In this document: positions 1 through 5,772 of the stretch, one piece after another
Numbering within the stretch: position 1 is the stretch's first letter
Layout: every line of letters starts with the position of its first letter
DNA from: Bacillota bacterium
GTDB taxonomy: Bacteria > Bacillota > Clostridia > Acetivibrionales > DTU013
NCBI GenBank assembly: GCA_023409615.1
Contig: JAEYRF010000024.1
Span: 1 to 7,176, forward strand
DNA: 7,176 nt
Direction: 5' to 3'
Made by a program: the position numbers and the translations under genes
Notes under the pieces: model-generated
Database searches by the model: none
Told to the model about the DNA's origin: nothing
Seen by the model: the letters and a program-made list of their open reading frames with translations, nothing else

Positions 1-630
1 GAGATTGTGGACATCCGCAAGCCAAGGGTTGGGCTGGTTGGGGAGATATTAGTCAAATTCCATCCAACTGCGAATAATGATATTGTGGATGTGATTGAAA
101 AAGAGGGCGCGGAAGCGGTGATGCCTGATCTGATCGACTTTTTCCTGTACTGCGCTTATGGTGCTAATTTCAAGCGCAAATATCTGGCTGAAAAGTTCCT
201 GACCAAAGTTGCAAATAATCTGGCGATCGCCGGTATTGAGTATTATAGGAAATATATGAAGAAGGTGCTTACTGCCAGCAAACGGTTCGATTCACCGACC
301 ACCATTTACAAGTTGGCTAAGAAGGCCGAGGGGGTACTGTCACTGGGGAATTGTACAGGCGAGGGATGGTTCTTGACGGCGGAGATGATTGAGCTGATCG
401 AAGAGGGAGCAGCTAACATTGTCTGTATGCAGCCATTTGCGTGCCTGCCAAACCATGTGACCGGCAAGGGGATGATTAAGGCACTTAAGAAGAAATTTCC
501 TTTGGCAAATATCGTGCCGGTCGACTATGATCCGGGAGCTAGCGAGGTTAATCAGCTAAACAGAATAAAGCTGATGATGGCATCAGCTTTCAGAAATTTG
601 GAGAATGAAAAGGAGCTTGAGCAGAGGTAG
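1..630 (+). CDS. 2-hydroxyacyl-CoA dehydratase/activase-family protein, C-terminal fragment
   Basis: This frame is open from the first base to a TAG at 628-630, so it is the 3' end of a gene starting outside the window; the GTG at 7 is not a credible start. The 209 visible residues resemble the C-terminus of the very large (about 1400-residue) clostridial fusion proteins that join BadF/BcrA-type ATPase activase domains, a DUF2229-like segment and a HgdB-like dehydratase domain. Recognisable parts are the GNCTGEGW motif (Cys codon at 352), the CMQPFACLPNHVTGKG motif (Cys codons at 424 and 442), and a closing VPVDYDPGASEVNQLNRIKL stretch. In related proteins such cysteines bind a [4Fe-4S] cluster used in radical dehydration of 2-hydroxyacyl-CoA. 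The fusion proteins' true substrate is generally unknown. The family call is from recalled resemblance; the substrate cannot be inferred here. Confidence 0.85.
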   Translation, partial: EIVDIRKPRVGLVGEILVKFHPTANNDIVDVIEKEGAEAVMPDLIDFFLYCAYGANFKRKYLAEKFLTKVANNLAIAGIEYYRKYMKKVLTASKRFDSPTTIYKLAKKAEGVLSLGNCTGEGWFLTAEMIELIEEGAANIVCMQPFACLPNHVTGKGMIKALKKKFPLANIVPVDYDPGASEVNQLNRIKLMMASAFRNLENEKELEQR

Positions 631-671
631 TGAGATCTTGTTACTGCTATCTGCGGCGTCTTTTCTTTTTT
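622..671 (+). terminator. possible rho-independent terminator after the dehydratase gene
   Basis: CAGAGGTAGT (622-631) can pair with ACTGCTATCTG (643-653), with one bulged A and two G-U pairs, around an 11-nt loop. A T-rich run (659-671, TCTTTTCTTTTTT) follows a few bases later. The stem overlaps the dehydratase stop codon, and the T-run lies in the 3' end of the convergent minus-strand small gene. The gap between stem and T-run makes this only a moderate candidate. Confidence 0.4.
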
Positions 672-778
672 GAATTAGCCATTCTGGCATCATGTTTCTT
701 TATGGATCTGCTTAATGCAAATGCAAAAAGTCCAAAGACAAGAAGAACTCCAATAATGAAATAAGTTTGTAAGGGCAT
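647..778 (-). CDS. small single-pass membrane protein (43 aa), unknown function
   Basis: A 43-codon gene runs from an ATG (complement of 776-778) to TAG (complement of 647-649). The product starts MPLQTYFIIGVLLVFGLFAF. Residues about 6-22 form one uninterrupted hydrophobic helix, followed by a strongly basic, presumably cytoplasmic tail ending KKKRRRR. This arrangement suggests an N-out or signal-anchor mini-protein at the inner membrane. A weak ribosome site (AAAGG, complement of 790-794) sits 11 nt before the ATG. A good sigma-A-type promoter lies upstream (817-846), which supports real expression. The gene converges on the dehydratase gene and diverges from the spoIIP side. I do not recognise a family. 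Coding status rests on the helix-plus-basic-tail pattern and the promoter, not on homology. Confidence 0.6.
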   Translation of the reverse strand: MPLQTYFIIGVLLVFGLFAFALSRSIKKHDARMANSKKKRRRR

Positions 779-816
779 TTAAACTCTTACCTTTCTGTTT
801 ATTTTTTTTCATAACA

Positions 817-846
817 ATTATATCTGTAAGTAGTTAGAAAAAGCAA
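817..846 (-). promoter_or_regulatory. sigma-A-type promoter for the 43-aa membrane protein
   Basis: On the minus strand there is a -35 box TTGCTT (complement of 841-846), an 18-nt spacer, and a perfect -10 box TATAAT (complement of 817-822). Transcription would start near 810, leaving a leader of about 30 nt before the ATG at 778. Confidence 0.55.
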
Positions 847-1167
847 GCATATTCTGTGGGCTGCACGGCGAATTCAAATGGCATTGTTTGGACGAACAGT
901 TGCAAGCTGCTATTTTGTGTTTTCATCACGGTGAGCAAAATTTTCACTTTTGGGCGATTAAAGTAGCTAAAGAAGGAATTAATTGCTTAAAAGATTTACA
1001 TAATCCATGATTGTGATGAATTATTACAGCAAATAGCTGAAAATTGAACAATTGTCTGCCCAGAAGTGGATTTTTTGCACACTCAGCTCACGATACATAT
1101 TAATATCAATAGATTTCCTGAAAACTTAGCATATTGGTTCCGGTCTTATGAATATGATTTTATATAG
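834..1167 (+). pseudogene. probable decayed coding remnant, unknown family
   Basis: Positions 834-1007 are open in one frame for 58 codons (…EFKWHCLDEQLQAAILCF… to …CLKDLHNP) and end at TGA 1008-1010. A shift to the frame starting at 1006 continues plausibly as HDCDELLQQIAEN, meets TGA at 1045-1047, then stays open as TIVCPEVDFLHTQLTIHINI… and YWFRSYEYDFI to TAG at 1165-1167. The first segment has no ATG. The residues look protein-like (Trp, His, Cys and helix-forming stretches), and the three pieces join with one frameshift and one nonsense codon, as expected of a degraded gene. I do not recognise the family. It could also be chance open frames in AT-rich intergenic DNA. It is the only content seen in the roughly 400 bases between the small minus-strand gene's promoter and spoIIP, apart from the promoter and short repeat listed separately. 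Confidence 0.3.
1129..1158 (+). promoter_or_regulatory. possible sigma-E-like sporulation promoter for spoIIP
   Basis: GCATATT (1129-1135) resembles the sigma-E -35 consensus, and AATATGAT (1151-1158) partly matches the -10 consensus CATACAAT (5 of 8 positions) after a 15-nt spacer. It lies about 110 nt before the spoIIP ATG. SpoIIP is mother-cell expressed in Bacillus, so a sigma-E site is expected. The match is imperfect and the region is AT-rich. Confidence 0.3.
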
Positions 1168-1214
1168 TTATTTGCAAATGAGATGCTGTTTGGCCATAGG
1201 TACAAAATGAAATG

Positions 1215-1255
1215 CCGATGGACGCAAATGTGAAGTGCTATACCGATGGCCGCAA
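1215..1255 (+). repeat. imperfect direct repeat, 28-bp spacing, in spoIIP leader
   Basis: CCGATGGACGCAA (1215-1227) recurs as CCGATGGCCGCAA (1243-1255) with one mismatch, immediately before the spoIIP ribosome-binding site. It could be a local duplication or a paired binding site. Confidence 0.5.
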
Positions 1256-1267
1256 TATGGAGGGAAG

Positions 1268-2824
1268 ATGGATATCAAGCAGAAGCAAAAGGTTAATAAT
1301 AAACGCCTCGATAAATTGTCAAATGTATTCCTGGTTTTTTTAGTTTCAACGATTGCTATCATGCTGGGCGTTCAGTGTGGAAACATATGGTACAAGCTCG
1401 ATGTAAATCTTGTCACAAAAATTGATTCAGAAAGCTTCAAAAGCATGGTCAAGGTGTCTTTGCCTATCATGGAATCTGTGTATAACAGCGGCAAATCCAG
1501 TGTTTCATTTTCGGGAGAAGTCAAGGATTTATTTGCAAAGGTTTTCAATTTTGATCTGGATTCTCCGACAACGATTCTGAATGCTCAATCTCCGCTTTTT
1601 ATGAATTTTCAAAACATCGGTAATAAGTCTCTTCTCGCGCAAAATGATGCGGGTGAGGAGCAGAGCGGAGATAATCAGCAAGGCAATGACGATGCGGGGC
1701 CTGGTGGTAATTCTAATATAACGGGTGATACAGGGGCAGGGTCTGGCCAAGGCGCGGGCGACGGAACGGGGAATGGTATGGGAACAGGGGGTGGTACGGG
1801 CGACGGAACGGGAGATGGTACGGGAACAGGGAATGGTACAGGCGACGGAACAGGGGATGGTACTGGTTCGGGATCTAGTCAAGTTACAGGTGAAGGAACA
1901 AGCAACAGCACGGGTACCGATGATAGTACAAGCAATGAGGATGGTAAAGGTTCCGGCACAGGTGAGGGAACAAGTGACGGACAGAATTCTAGTAAACCTG
2001 GCCAGGCAACACAGCCGGGTGAAAGTAATTCTCAACAGGTTACAAATAGCCAGCCAATCAGCAGCATTGCATTTGATGAAGATGAGAATGAAAAAGAGGA
2101 AGACAGTAATTTAGTGTCATTGGATAAGATTGTGCTACGAAACTTTACAAATTTTAAAATAGATATAGATGAGTTACTGAAAAAGCCTCTCAACTTAAGT
2201 TTTTCAAAGAAAGGGCCCAAAGTGCTGATTTATCATACGCATACAACAGAGAGCTATGTTATCAAGGAATCTGATCTTGGTAAGAAGGATGTGCCAAGCC
2301 ATAATACAAATCCAAGGTACAATGTGGTTAGGGTCGGCGAGGAATTGACGCGAAATCTGGAGAAGAAGGGAATTGAGACATTACATAACGGAACAGTACA
2401 TAAAAATTATAGTGCTTCCATCGGTACGATCAAAAGTTACATGAAAAGCCACACATCCATTCAGGTTTTCATTGATCTGCATCGGGATGCTGTAGGAGAC
2501 GATAAGCCGAAGCTTAGAATGGTTAAAAAGATTAATGGTAAGAATGCTGCTCAGATCATGTTTGTTGTGGGTGCAGACGGAACGCTTCCACATCCTGAAT
2601 GGAAAGAGAATTTGAAGTTTGTTTTAAAACTTCAGCAAAAGCTGAATGAGAAATATCCTGGTCTGGCTAAGCCTGTATGGATAGTTGCTAAACGCTATAA
2701 TCAACAGGTTTCCAATCAGGCCATTCTGATTGAGGTAGGCGGAGACGGTAATCTGCTCAGTGAATGCCTTGAGAGTACTAAGTATCTGGCAGAGGCGCTG
2801 GATGAGGTCATGTCGGGAGAATGA
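1268..2824 (+). CDS. spoIIP: stage II sporulation protein P (SpoIIP) with long Gly/Thr/Asp linker
   Basis: SpoIIP is the peptidoglycan amidase/endopeptidase that works with SpoIID and SpoIIM to thin septal peptidoglycan and drive engulfment of the forespore. The 518-residue product has a basic N-terminus, one membrane anchor (about residues 19-37), a short extracytoplasmic region, a low-complexity linker (about 124-280), and the SpoIIP catalytic domain from about 295 to the end. Conserved features are HTHTTESY (323-330), the LHRDA motif (His405) and IEVGG (Glu489); the His and Glu residues are the expected zinc-site/catalytic ligands. The ATG at 1268 is preferred because GGAGGG (1259-1264) precedes it by 3 nt, and because it gives a normal anchor; an in-frame GTG at 1235 has no ribosome site. 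The protein is longer than typical SpoIIP because of the expanded linker, which carries a 42-bp repeat. The catalytic domain appears complete. Confidence 0.93.
   Translation: MDIKQKQKVNNKRLDKLSNVFLVFLVSTIAIMLGVQCGNIWYKLDVNLVTKIDSESFKSMVKVSLPIMESVYNSGKSSVSFSGEVKDLFAKVFNFDLDSPTTILNAQSPLFMNFQNIGNKSLLAQNDAGEEQSGDNQQGNDDAGPGGNSNITGDTGAGSGQGAGDGTGNGMGTGGGTGDGTGDGTGTGNGTGDGTGDGTGSGSSQVTGEGTSNSTGTDDSTSNEDGKGSGTGEGTSDGQNSSKPGQATQPGESNSQQVTNSQPISSIAFDEDENEKEEDSNLVSLDKIVLRNFTNFKIDIDELLKKPLNLSFSKKGPKVLIYHTHTTESYVIKESDLGKKDVPSHNTNPRYNVVRVGEELTRNLEKKGIETLHNGTVHKNYSASIGTIKSYMKSHTSIQVFIDLHRDAVGDDKPKLRMVKKINGKNAAQIMFVVGADGTLPHPEWKENLKFVLKLQQKLNEKYPGLAKPVWIVAKRYNQQVSNQAILIEVGGDGNLLSECLESTKYLAEALDEVMSGE
1757..1882 (+). 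repeat. 42-bp tandem repeat (3 units) in the spoIIP linker
   Basis: GGCGACGGAAC recurs at exactly 1757, 1799 and 1841, giving units 1757-1798, 1799-1840 and 1841-1882. The first two are near-identical and the third diverges in its second half. Each unit encodes 14 residues of the type GDGTGDGTGTGNGT. Within a unit, smaller GGNACNGG and GATGGTAC blocks repeat again. The period is a multiple of three, so unit gain or loss keeps the frame. The linker continues as more diverged Gly/Ser/Thr sequence to about 2050. Confidence 0.85.
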
Positions 2825-2918
2825 GTCTTAAGGGACTTGAAGCGGGGGACTTCCTGAGCTGGTTGTAAAAAGTTTTGAAAGGACTTATTAAATCTGGAAA
2901 GTCAGGTAATACTAGATA

Positions 2919-2962
2919 AAAGCAATGCAGCCCAGTACACATGAAAGCAATGCAGCTAAGTA
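2919..2962 (+). repeat. 19-bp direct repeat pair after spoIIP
   Basis: AAAGCAATGCAGCCCAGTA (2919-2937) recurs as AAAGCAATGCAGCTAAGTA (2944-2962), 17 of 19 identical and 25 bp apart. It sits between spoIIP and the 94-residue membrane protein gene, just upstream of the latter's ribosome-binding site. No terminator is obvious in this gap. Confidence 0.6.
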
Positions 2963-2986
2963 TTCCCGGAAGGATCAGAGCAGCCT

Positions 2987-3271
2987 ATGCCCAGCAGAGT
3001 TGAGAGGTATCGCCAAAAGCGGATTATAAGAAAGAGAACCATAACAGCAATATTGCTGTTCTTTTTTCTGCTTACAGGTGGAATCCTTATTGTGGATTAT
3101 GGAACAAACCATCTAGTCGAAGGCAATGAAGGTGTTGCAATGGCAACTGTCAATAGCAGCAATGACTTCATTGAAATCAAGATTATGAATCGTAGTATTT
3201 TTTTAAATAAACAGTATGTCAACCGCGATTTGCAGCAACTCAAAGAAAAACTAAGCGAAATTTTTGGGTAA
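2987..3271 (+). CDS. small bitopic membrane protein (94 aa), unknown function
   Basis: The product begins with a very basic cytoplasmic segment (MPSRVERYRQKRIIRKR, residues 1-17). One hydrophobic helix follows (about 19-36, TAILLFFFLLTGGILIV), then an outside domain of about 57 residues ending in a Lys/Glu-rich amphipathic helix (QQLKEKLSEIFG). The positive-inside rule predicts N-in/C-out topology. There is no lipobox or signal-peptidase site. GGAAGGA (2968-2974) precedes the ATG by 12 nt, a rather long spacing, but no other start is available. It follows spoIIP by 162 nt on the same strand and could be co-transcribed with it or be sporulation-linked. I do not recognise a named family; function is unknown. 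Confidence 0.8.
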   Translation: MPSRVERYRQKRIIRKRTITAILLFFFLLTGGILIVDYGTNHLVEGNEGVAMATVNSSNDFIEIKIMNRSIFLNKQYVNRDLQQLKEKLSEIFG

Positions 3272-3273
3272 TA

Positions 3274-3289
3274 TGACATGATGATGTCA
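3274..3289 (+). promoter_or_regulatory. inverted repeat TGACAT-N4-ATGTCA, possible operator
   Basis: Perfect 6-bp arms (3274-3279 and 3284-3289) lie about 10 bp upstream of the extended -10 at 3299-3307, where a -35-region binding protein would sit. A repressor or activator site is possible. A chance palindrome of this size is also plausible. Confidence 0.3.
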
Positions 3290-3298
3290 GCATTTGCA

Positions 3299-3307
3299 TG
3301 CTATAAT
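3299..3307 (+). promoter_or_regulatory. extended -10 promoter for the HEAT-like gene
   Basis: TGCTATAAT is a perfect extended -10 (TGN-TATAAT), 47 nt before the ATG at 3354. No clear -35 box is found 16-18 nt upstream, which is normal for extended -10 promoters. It would start a transcript covering the HEAT-like gene and possibly the two genes after it. Confidence 0.5.
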
Positions 3308-3353
3308 TCACAGCAGATGGTAGTTGTGATATGATTTGGCTGGGGGAATTTAC

Positions 3354-3962
3354 ATGATTTCAATTGATACTTTGCTGTCCATCAAAAATGAAAATGCGCT
3401 GGAAGTAGCGAAATCGATCAATGCAGAAGATTTGCCGCAATTGACACAATTGTTGTCTGAAAAGGATGACAAGATCAGGTATGCTGTATTGTTACTGCTT
3501 CAAGCCCGATCTTCCTACAGCGATGATGTTTACCCATACTTGGAGCTTTTCCGGGATAAGCTGAAAAGCAGCAACTCTTATCAGAGAAGCATCGGAATGA
3601 TGTTGATTGCAGGCAATGCAAAGTGGGACAACCAGAATAGACTTGATAGTATGATGGGGGAGTATTTTGCACTTTTTCATGATGAGAAGCCCATTACGAT
3701 TCGCCAGAGTATACAGGCACTACGTGAAATTGTGCCTTATAAAGATCGGATAATCCATAAGATTGCCGCAGAATTAATGTCTATTTCTATCACAGAGCTG
3801 AGACAAACCATGCAAAAGAGCATTTTGCTTGATATAGTGGATATCCTGTTGCTTATCAGAAAGCAACAGCCTACCGATGAAGTTGAAAGCTATCTTTTTA
3901 GCATACTTACAGGCGGTGTGCTGGATGCAAAGGAAAAGAAAAGAATTCAAACTTTGATGTAA
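3354..3962 (+). CDS. HEAT-like all-helical protein (202 aa), unknown function
   Basis: The product appears entirely alpha-helical, without membrane segment or signal peptide. Residues about 26-52 (LPQLTQLLSEKDDKIRYAV and following) read like a HEAT/ARM-type helical hairpin, including the typical D-x-x-I/V-R-Y-A pattern at the second helix. Further helical pairs at about 60-95 and 115-140 (ITIRQSIQALREIVPYKDRI) have similar spacing. Such solenoids usually act as protein-binding scaffolds, so the partner may be encoded next door. The ATG at 3354 is chosen because GGGGGA (3342-3347) precedes it; the TTG at 3336 in the same frame has no such site. It has its own extended -10 promoter and lies 82 nt before the DUF6323-like gene. 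The HEAT call rests on the pattern only. Confidence 0.75.
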   Translation: MISIDTLLSIKNENALEVAKSINAEDLPQLTQLLSEKDDKIRYAVLLLLQARSSYSDDVYPYLELFRDKLKSSNSYQRSIGMMLIAGNAKWDNQNRLDSMMGEYFALFHDEKPITIRQSIQALREIVPYKDRIIHKIAAELMSISITELRQTMQKSILLDIVDILLLIRKQQPTDEVESYLFSILTGGVLDAKEKKRIQTLM

Positions 3963-3996
3963 TTATCATAGCATAGAATGGGTAAAATTTCAAGTC

Positions 3997-4024
3997 TTGT
4001 TGTTTTTTGAAATGCGAGTATCAT
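3997..4024 (+). promoter_or_regulatory. weak candidate promoter before the DUF6323-like gene
   Basis: TTGTTG (3997-4002) and TATCAT (4019-4024) are spaced by 16 nt. The predicted start near 4031 would fall almost on the ribosome-binding site GGAGGT (4033-4038), leaving a very short leader. Transcription from the upstream HEAT-like gene is an equally good explanation. Confidence 0.25.
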
Positions 4025-4044
4025 GTTGAGTTGGAGGTGTTTCA

Positions 4045-4542
4045 ATGGATAACAGATTTGCTATGACTATTGGAAACATTCAAAAGATTCGACTTACACA
4101 GGAATTGCAAAATTGTAATGATATGACGTTGCGATTTGGTTTGATCTTATCAGCACAGCAAATACAGAACCTCGTTGAGAGGAGGATCCAGGCACTGAAA
4201 GATACAGGCAGGATCGAGTTCGGCCAGGGAGTGTTGAAAAAAATCATTAGTGAATTCTGCGATTCTCCCTATATTACTCAGGACAACTATGAGGAAACCA
4301 TTATAGAACTTCAGGATTCATTTTACTATTTCAAGAATGAATCTATAGATCAGATTTCTGATGAAGAACTTATTTCAAATATGAAACGCTATTTTGATGG
4401 CGTATGCCAGGGTTCGCTGGACTGTCTGAGCGGTACATCGCTTGAGGAGCTGTGCCGCAATATCCGCTATGGGTATGGGCCAAATGAATTGTATGAATCA
4501 GGTGAACCGGATGAAGCAGATGAACCGGATGAGACGGATTAA
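4045..4542 (+). CDS. DUF6323-like protein with acidic repeat tail (165 aa)
   Basis: Residues about 5-145 match my recollection of the clostridial DUF6323 family. Its hallmarks include LVERRIQALKDTGRIEFGQG (44-63 region), FCDSPYI (71-77), NYEETI followed by FYYFKNES (93-100), and FDGVCQGSL (118-126). Secondary structure looks mostly helical; no signal or membrane segment is seen. A strong ribosome site GGAGGT (4033-4038) lies 6 nt before the ATG. The last 15 residues (ESGEPDEADEPDETD) are an acidic tail made from a 9-bp DNA repeat that runs on past the stop codon. The function of DUF6323 is unknown. In genomes I recall, it is found beside DUF6179, as here, so the two probably work together. 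The family name is from memory, not a search. Confidence 0.8.
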   Translation: MDNRFAMTIGNIQKIRLTQELQNCNDMTLRFGLILSAQQIQNLVERRIQALKDTGRIEFGQGVLKKIISEFCDSPYITQDNYEETIIELQDSFYYFKNESIDQISDEELISNMKRYFDGVCQGSLDCLSGTSLEELCRNIRYGYGPNELYESGEPDEADEPDETD

Positions 4543-4626
4543 TCGGGTGAGACGAATGAGATGGATGAAGCAGATGGGATGGATGAGACGAATGAGACCG
4601 ATGAGACGGATTAGTCGGATGAGCCG
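4501..4626 (+). repeat. 9-bp tandem array (14 units) spanning the stop of the DUF6323-like gene
   Basis: Fourteen consecutive 9-bp units of the form GATGARNCG run from 4501 to 4626. Read in the gene's frame, each encodes Asp-Glu-X. Unit 5 is GATTAATCG and carries the gene's TAA stop (4540-4542); unit 13 is GATTAGTCG and carries TAG (4612-4614). Beyond TAA the same frame reads SGETNEMDEADGMDETNETD and on to the TAG, then SDEPDL before TGA at 4633-4635. Units 4-6 and 12-14 share 24 of 27 bases at a 72-bp offset. Confidence 0.85.
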
Positions 4627-4651
4627 GATTTGTGATGTAAGACCTATTGAG

Positions 4652-4685
4652 GATGGAAAAGTGTTATGGATGGAAAAGGGTTATG
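4652..4685 (+). repeat. 17-bp tandem duplication upstream of the DUF6179-like gene
   Basis: GATGGAAAAGTGTTATG (4652-4668) is followed directly by GATGGAAAAGGGTTATG (4669-4685), with one mismatch. A degenerate continuation (GATAGGACTTGTGGATG) follows. It lies in the noncoding spacer, 30 nt before the ATG at 4716, and contains AT-poor GGAAAAG blocks resembling ribosome sites. Confidence 0.7.
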
Positions 4686-4715
4686 GATAGGACTTGTGGA
4701 TGATGGAAAGAAGTA

Positions 4716-5726
4716 ATGGAGGACAAAGGACTTATGCAGGATAAGGATTTATCAGTCATAATAGAGAGTGGCCTACGTGAAGGGATACTGACTGACGAGG
4801 AGGTTGGGAATATACAAGGTCGGCTTTTGCTGCTTCTTGGGCGTCGTACAGAGCGATATACAATGGGTGACAGCAGTTCTGTGCCTATCGAGACAGCAGA
4901 GGAACTGTTTCATTCAATCTGCTTTACCATTTCACTGTTTCTCAAATCAGGCCGCGACATGAAAGTCCTGCTTGACTGTGAGGACATGGAGGCTATTCTT
5001 AAGGAAGGTCAAAAGAAGATCCAAAAGCTGGTTGAAATCGGGAGGTGGATGTTACATAAAGCGAAGGAGGGGGCTTTGCCTATTGATAACATTTCATACC
5101 ATGACACGATTCGTAGTATTGAAGGCTTTTTCAAGAAATACGACATTCAGTTCTTTGCCCATAAGATCCCCTGCAGTATAGACTATCAGCTTTGCCATGC
5201 CGTACCTGAGCAACTTCAGGGTATAGAGTATATAAATGAGTATCTTCGACGAATCGTACTGGAAAACAGGTTTTGCAGCCGATTTAATAGCGGGAAAATA
5301 ATAGAACTGCTCGAAGTCTATTGTCCAGATTATAGAGAGTTACTAGTTAATGTTTATGAACCGGTGGCCACAAATGCTTTAGGGATTGCATTGCTTTGTG
5401 ATGATGTAACCAGCCTTGATATGAGCTGTACTGATGCTAACCGCGCTGATATAAACCGTACTGGTGTAAACCGTACTGATATTGTCAGCCTTGATATTAC
5501 TGAGAAAGGCAGGAAGTGTCTGCTCCAGCTTTTCCAGAAGTGGGATGAGAAAGAGCTGATGCGAAATCTTCGTAAGAATGCTATAAGGGTAAGTAATGCA
5601 CTTCGTGTTACAAATACCTCTGATATAGAATACCTTAAGTCCACAGCAGAAAGTTTATGTCCAAGGATCACGGCAGTTCTTCCGACACAACGGTTGGACG
5701 GCATTTTCATATCGCTTTCCCCGTGA
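4716..5726 (+). CDS. DUF6179-like protein (336 aa), unknown function
   Basis: The product resembles the DUF6179 family of clostridia. Recognisable parts are SSSVPIETAEELFHSICF (53-70), IPCSIDYQLCHAVPEQLQGI (151-170), EYLRRIVLENRFC (175-187) and VNVYEPVATNALGIALL (211-227). It is helical and soluble, with no signal peptide or membrane span. The start at 4716 has GGAAAG (4705-4710) 5 nt upstream. A second in-frame ATG at 4734 is preceded by GGAGG and AAAGGA inside the first codons and could also be used. Residues 237-256 are a four-unit pentapeptide repeat (SCTDA NRADI NRTGV NRTDI) that looks inserted between CDDVTSLD and ITEKGRKC. It follows the DUF6323-like gene by 173 nt, and the two likely act together. 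Function unknown. Confidence 0.8.
   Translation: MEDKGLMQDKDLSVIIESGLREGILTDEEVGNIQGRLLLLLGRRTERYTMGDSSSVPIETAEELFHSICFTISLFLKSGRDMKVLLDCEDMEAILKEGQKKIQKLVEIGRWMLHKAKEGALPIDNISYHDTIRSIEGFFKKYDIQFFAHKIPCSIDYQLCHAVPEQLQGIEYINEYLRRIVLENRFCSRFNSGKIIELLEVYCPDYRELLVNVYEPVATNALGIALLCDDVTSLDMSCTDANRADINRTGVNRTDIVSLDITEKGRKCLLQLFQKWDEKELMRNLRKNAIRVSNALRVTNTSDIEYLKSTAESLCPRITAVLPTQRLDGIFISLSP
5411..5497 (+). repeat. 15-bp tandem repeat inside the DUF6179-like gene
   Basis: Four 15-bp units occupy 5424-5483; the last two are AACCGTACTGGTGTA and AACCGTACTGATATT. They are bracketed by two copies of CAGCCTTGATAT (5411-5422 and 5486-5497) exactly 75 bp, or five units, apart. The insert adds 25 residues in frame between two copies of SLD(M/I). 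Confidence 0.8.
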
Positions 5727-5772
5727 AATTCAGCCCTGCCAAATACGGAAGAATGCCCAGCTCTGAAATACA

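Noticed and set aside
1235..1267. GTG start extending SpoIIP by 11 residues
   Set aside because: No ribosome site precedes it, and it reads through the direct repeat and the Shine-Dalgarno of the ATG at 1268.
1529..2035. 168-codon open frame on the minus strand opposite the spoIIP linker, rich in Thr, Cys, Arg and Ser
   Set aside because: It is the antisense of a GC-rich tandem repeat, which keeps frames open by periodicity; the composition is repetitive and there is no homology or ribosome site.
1725..2114. Second plus-strand open frame across the spoIIP linker
   Set aside because: It is an alternate-frame reading of the same 42-bp repeat, inside a gene with a clear family.
2821..2868. 15-residue open frame starting with ATGA overlap at the spoIIP stop
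   Set aside because: It is too short, has no recognisable features, and ATGA overlaps of this size arise by chance.
4442..4690. 82-codon Met/Arg-rich open frame overlapping the DUF6323-like tail and the 9-bp array
   Set aside because: A 9-bp period keeps this frame open automatically (repeating MRR/MRWMKQM). The product is not protein-like, and the DUF6323-like frame is the one with family features and a ribosome site.
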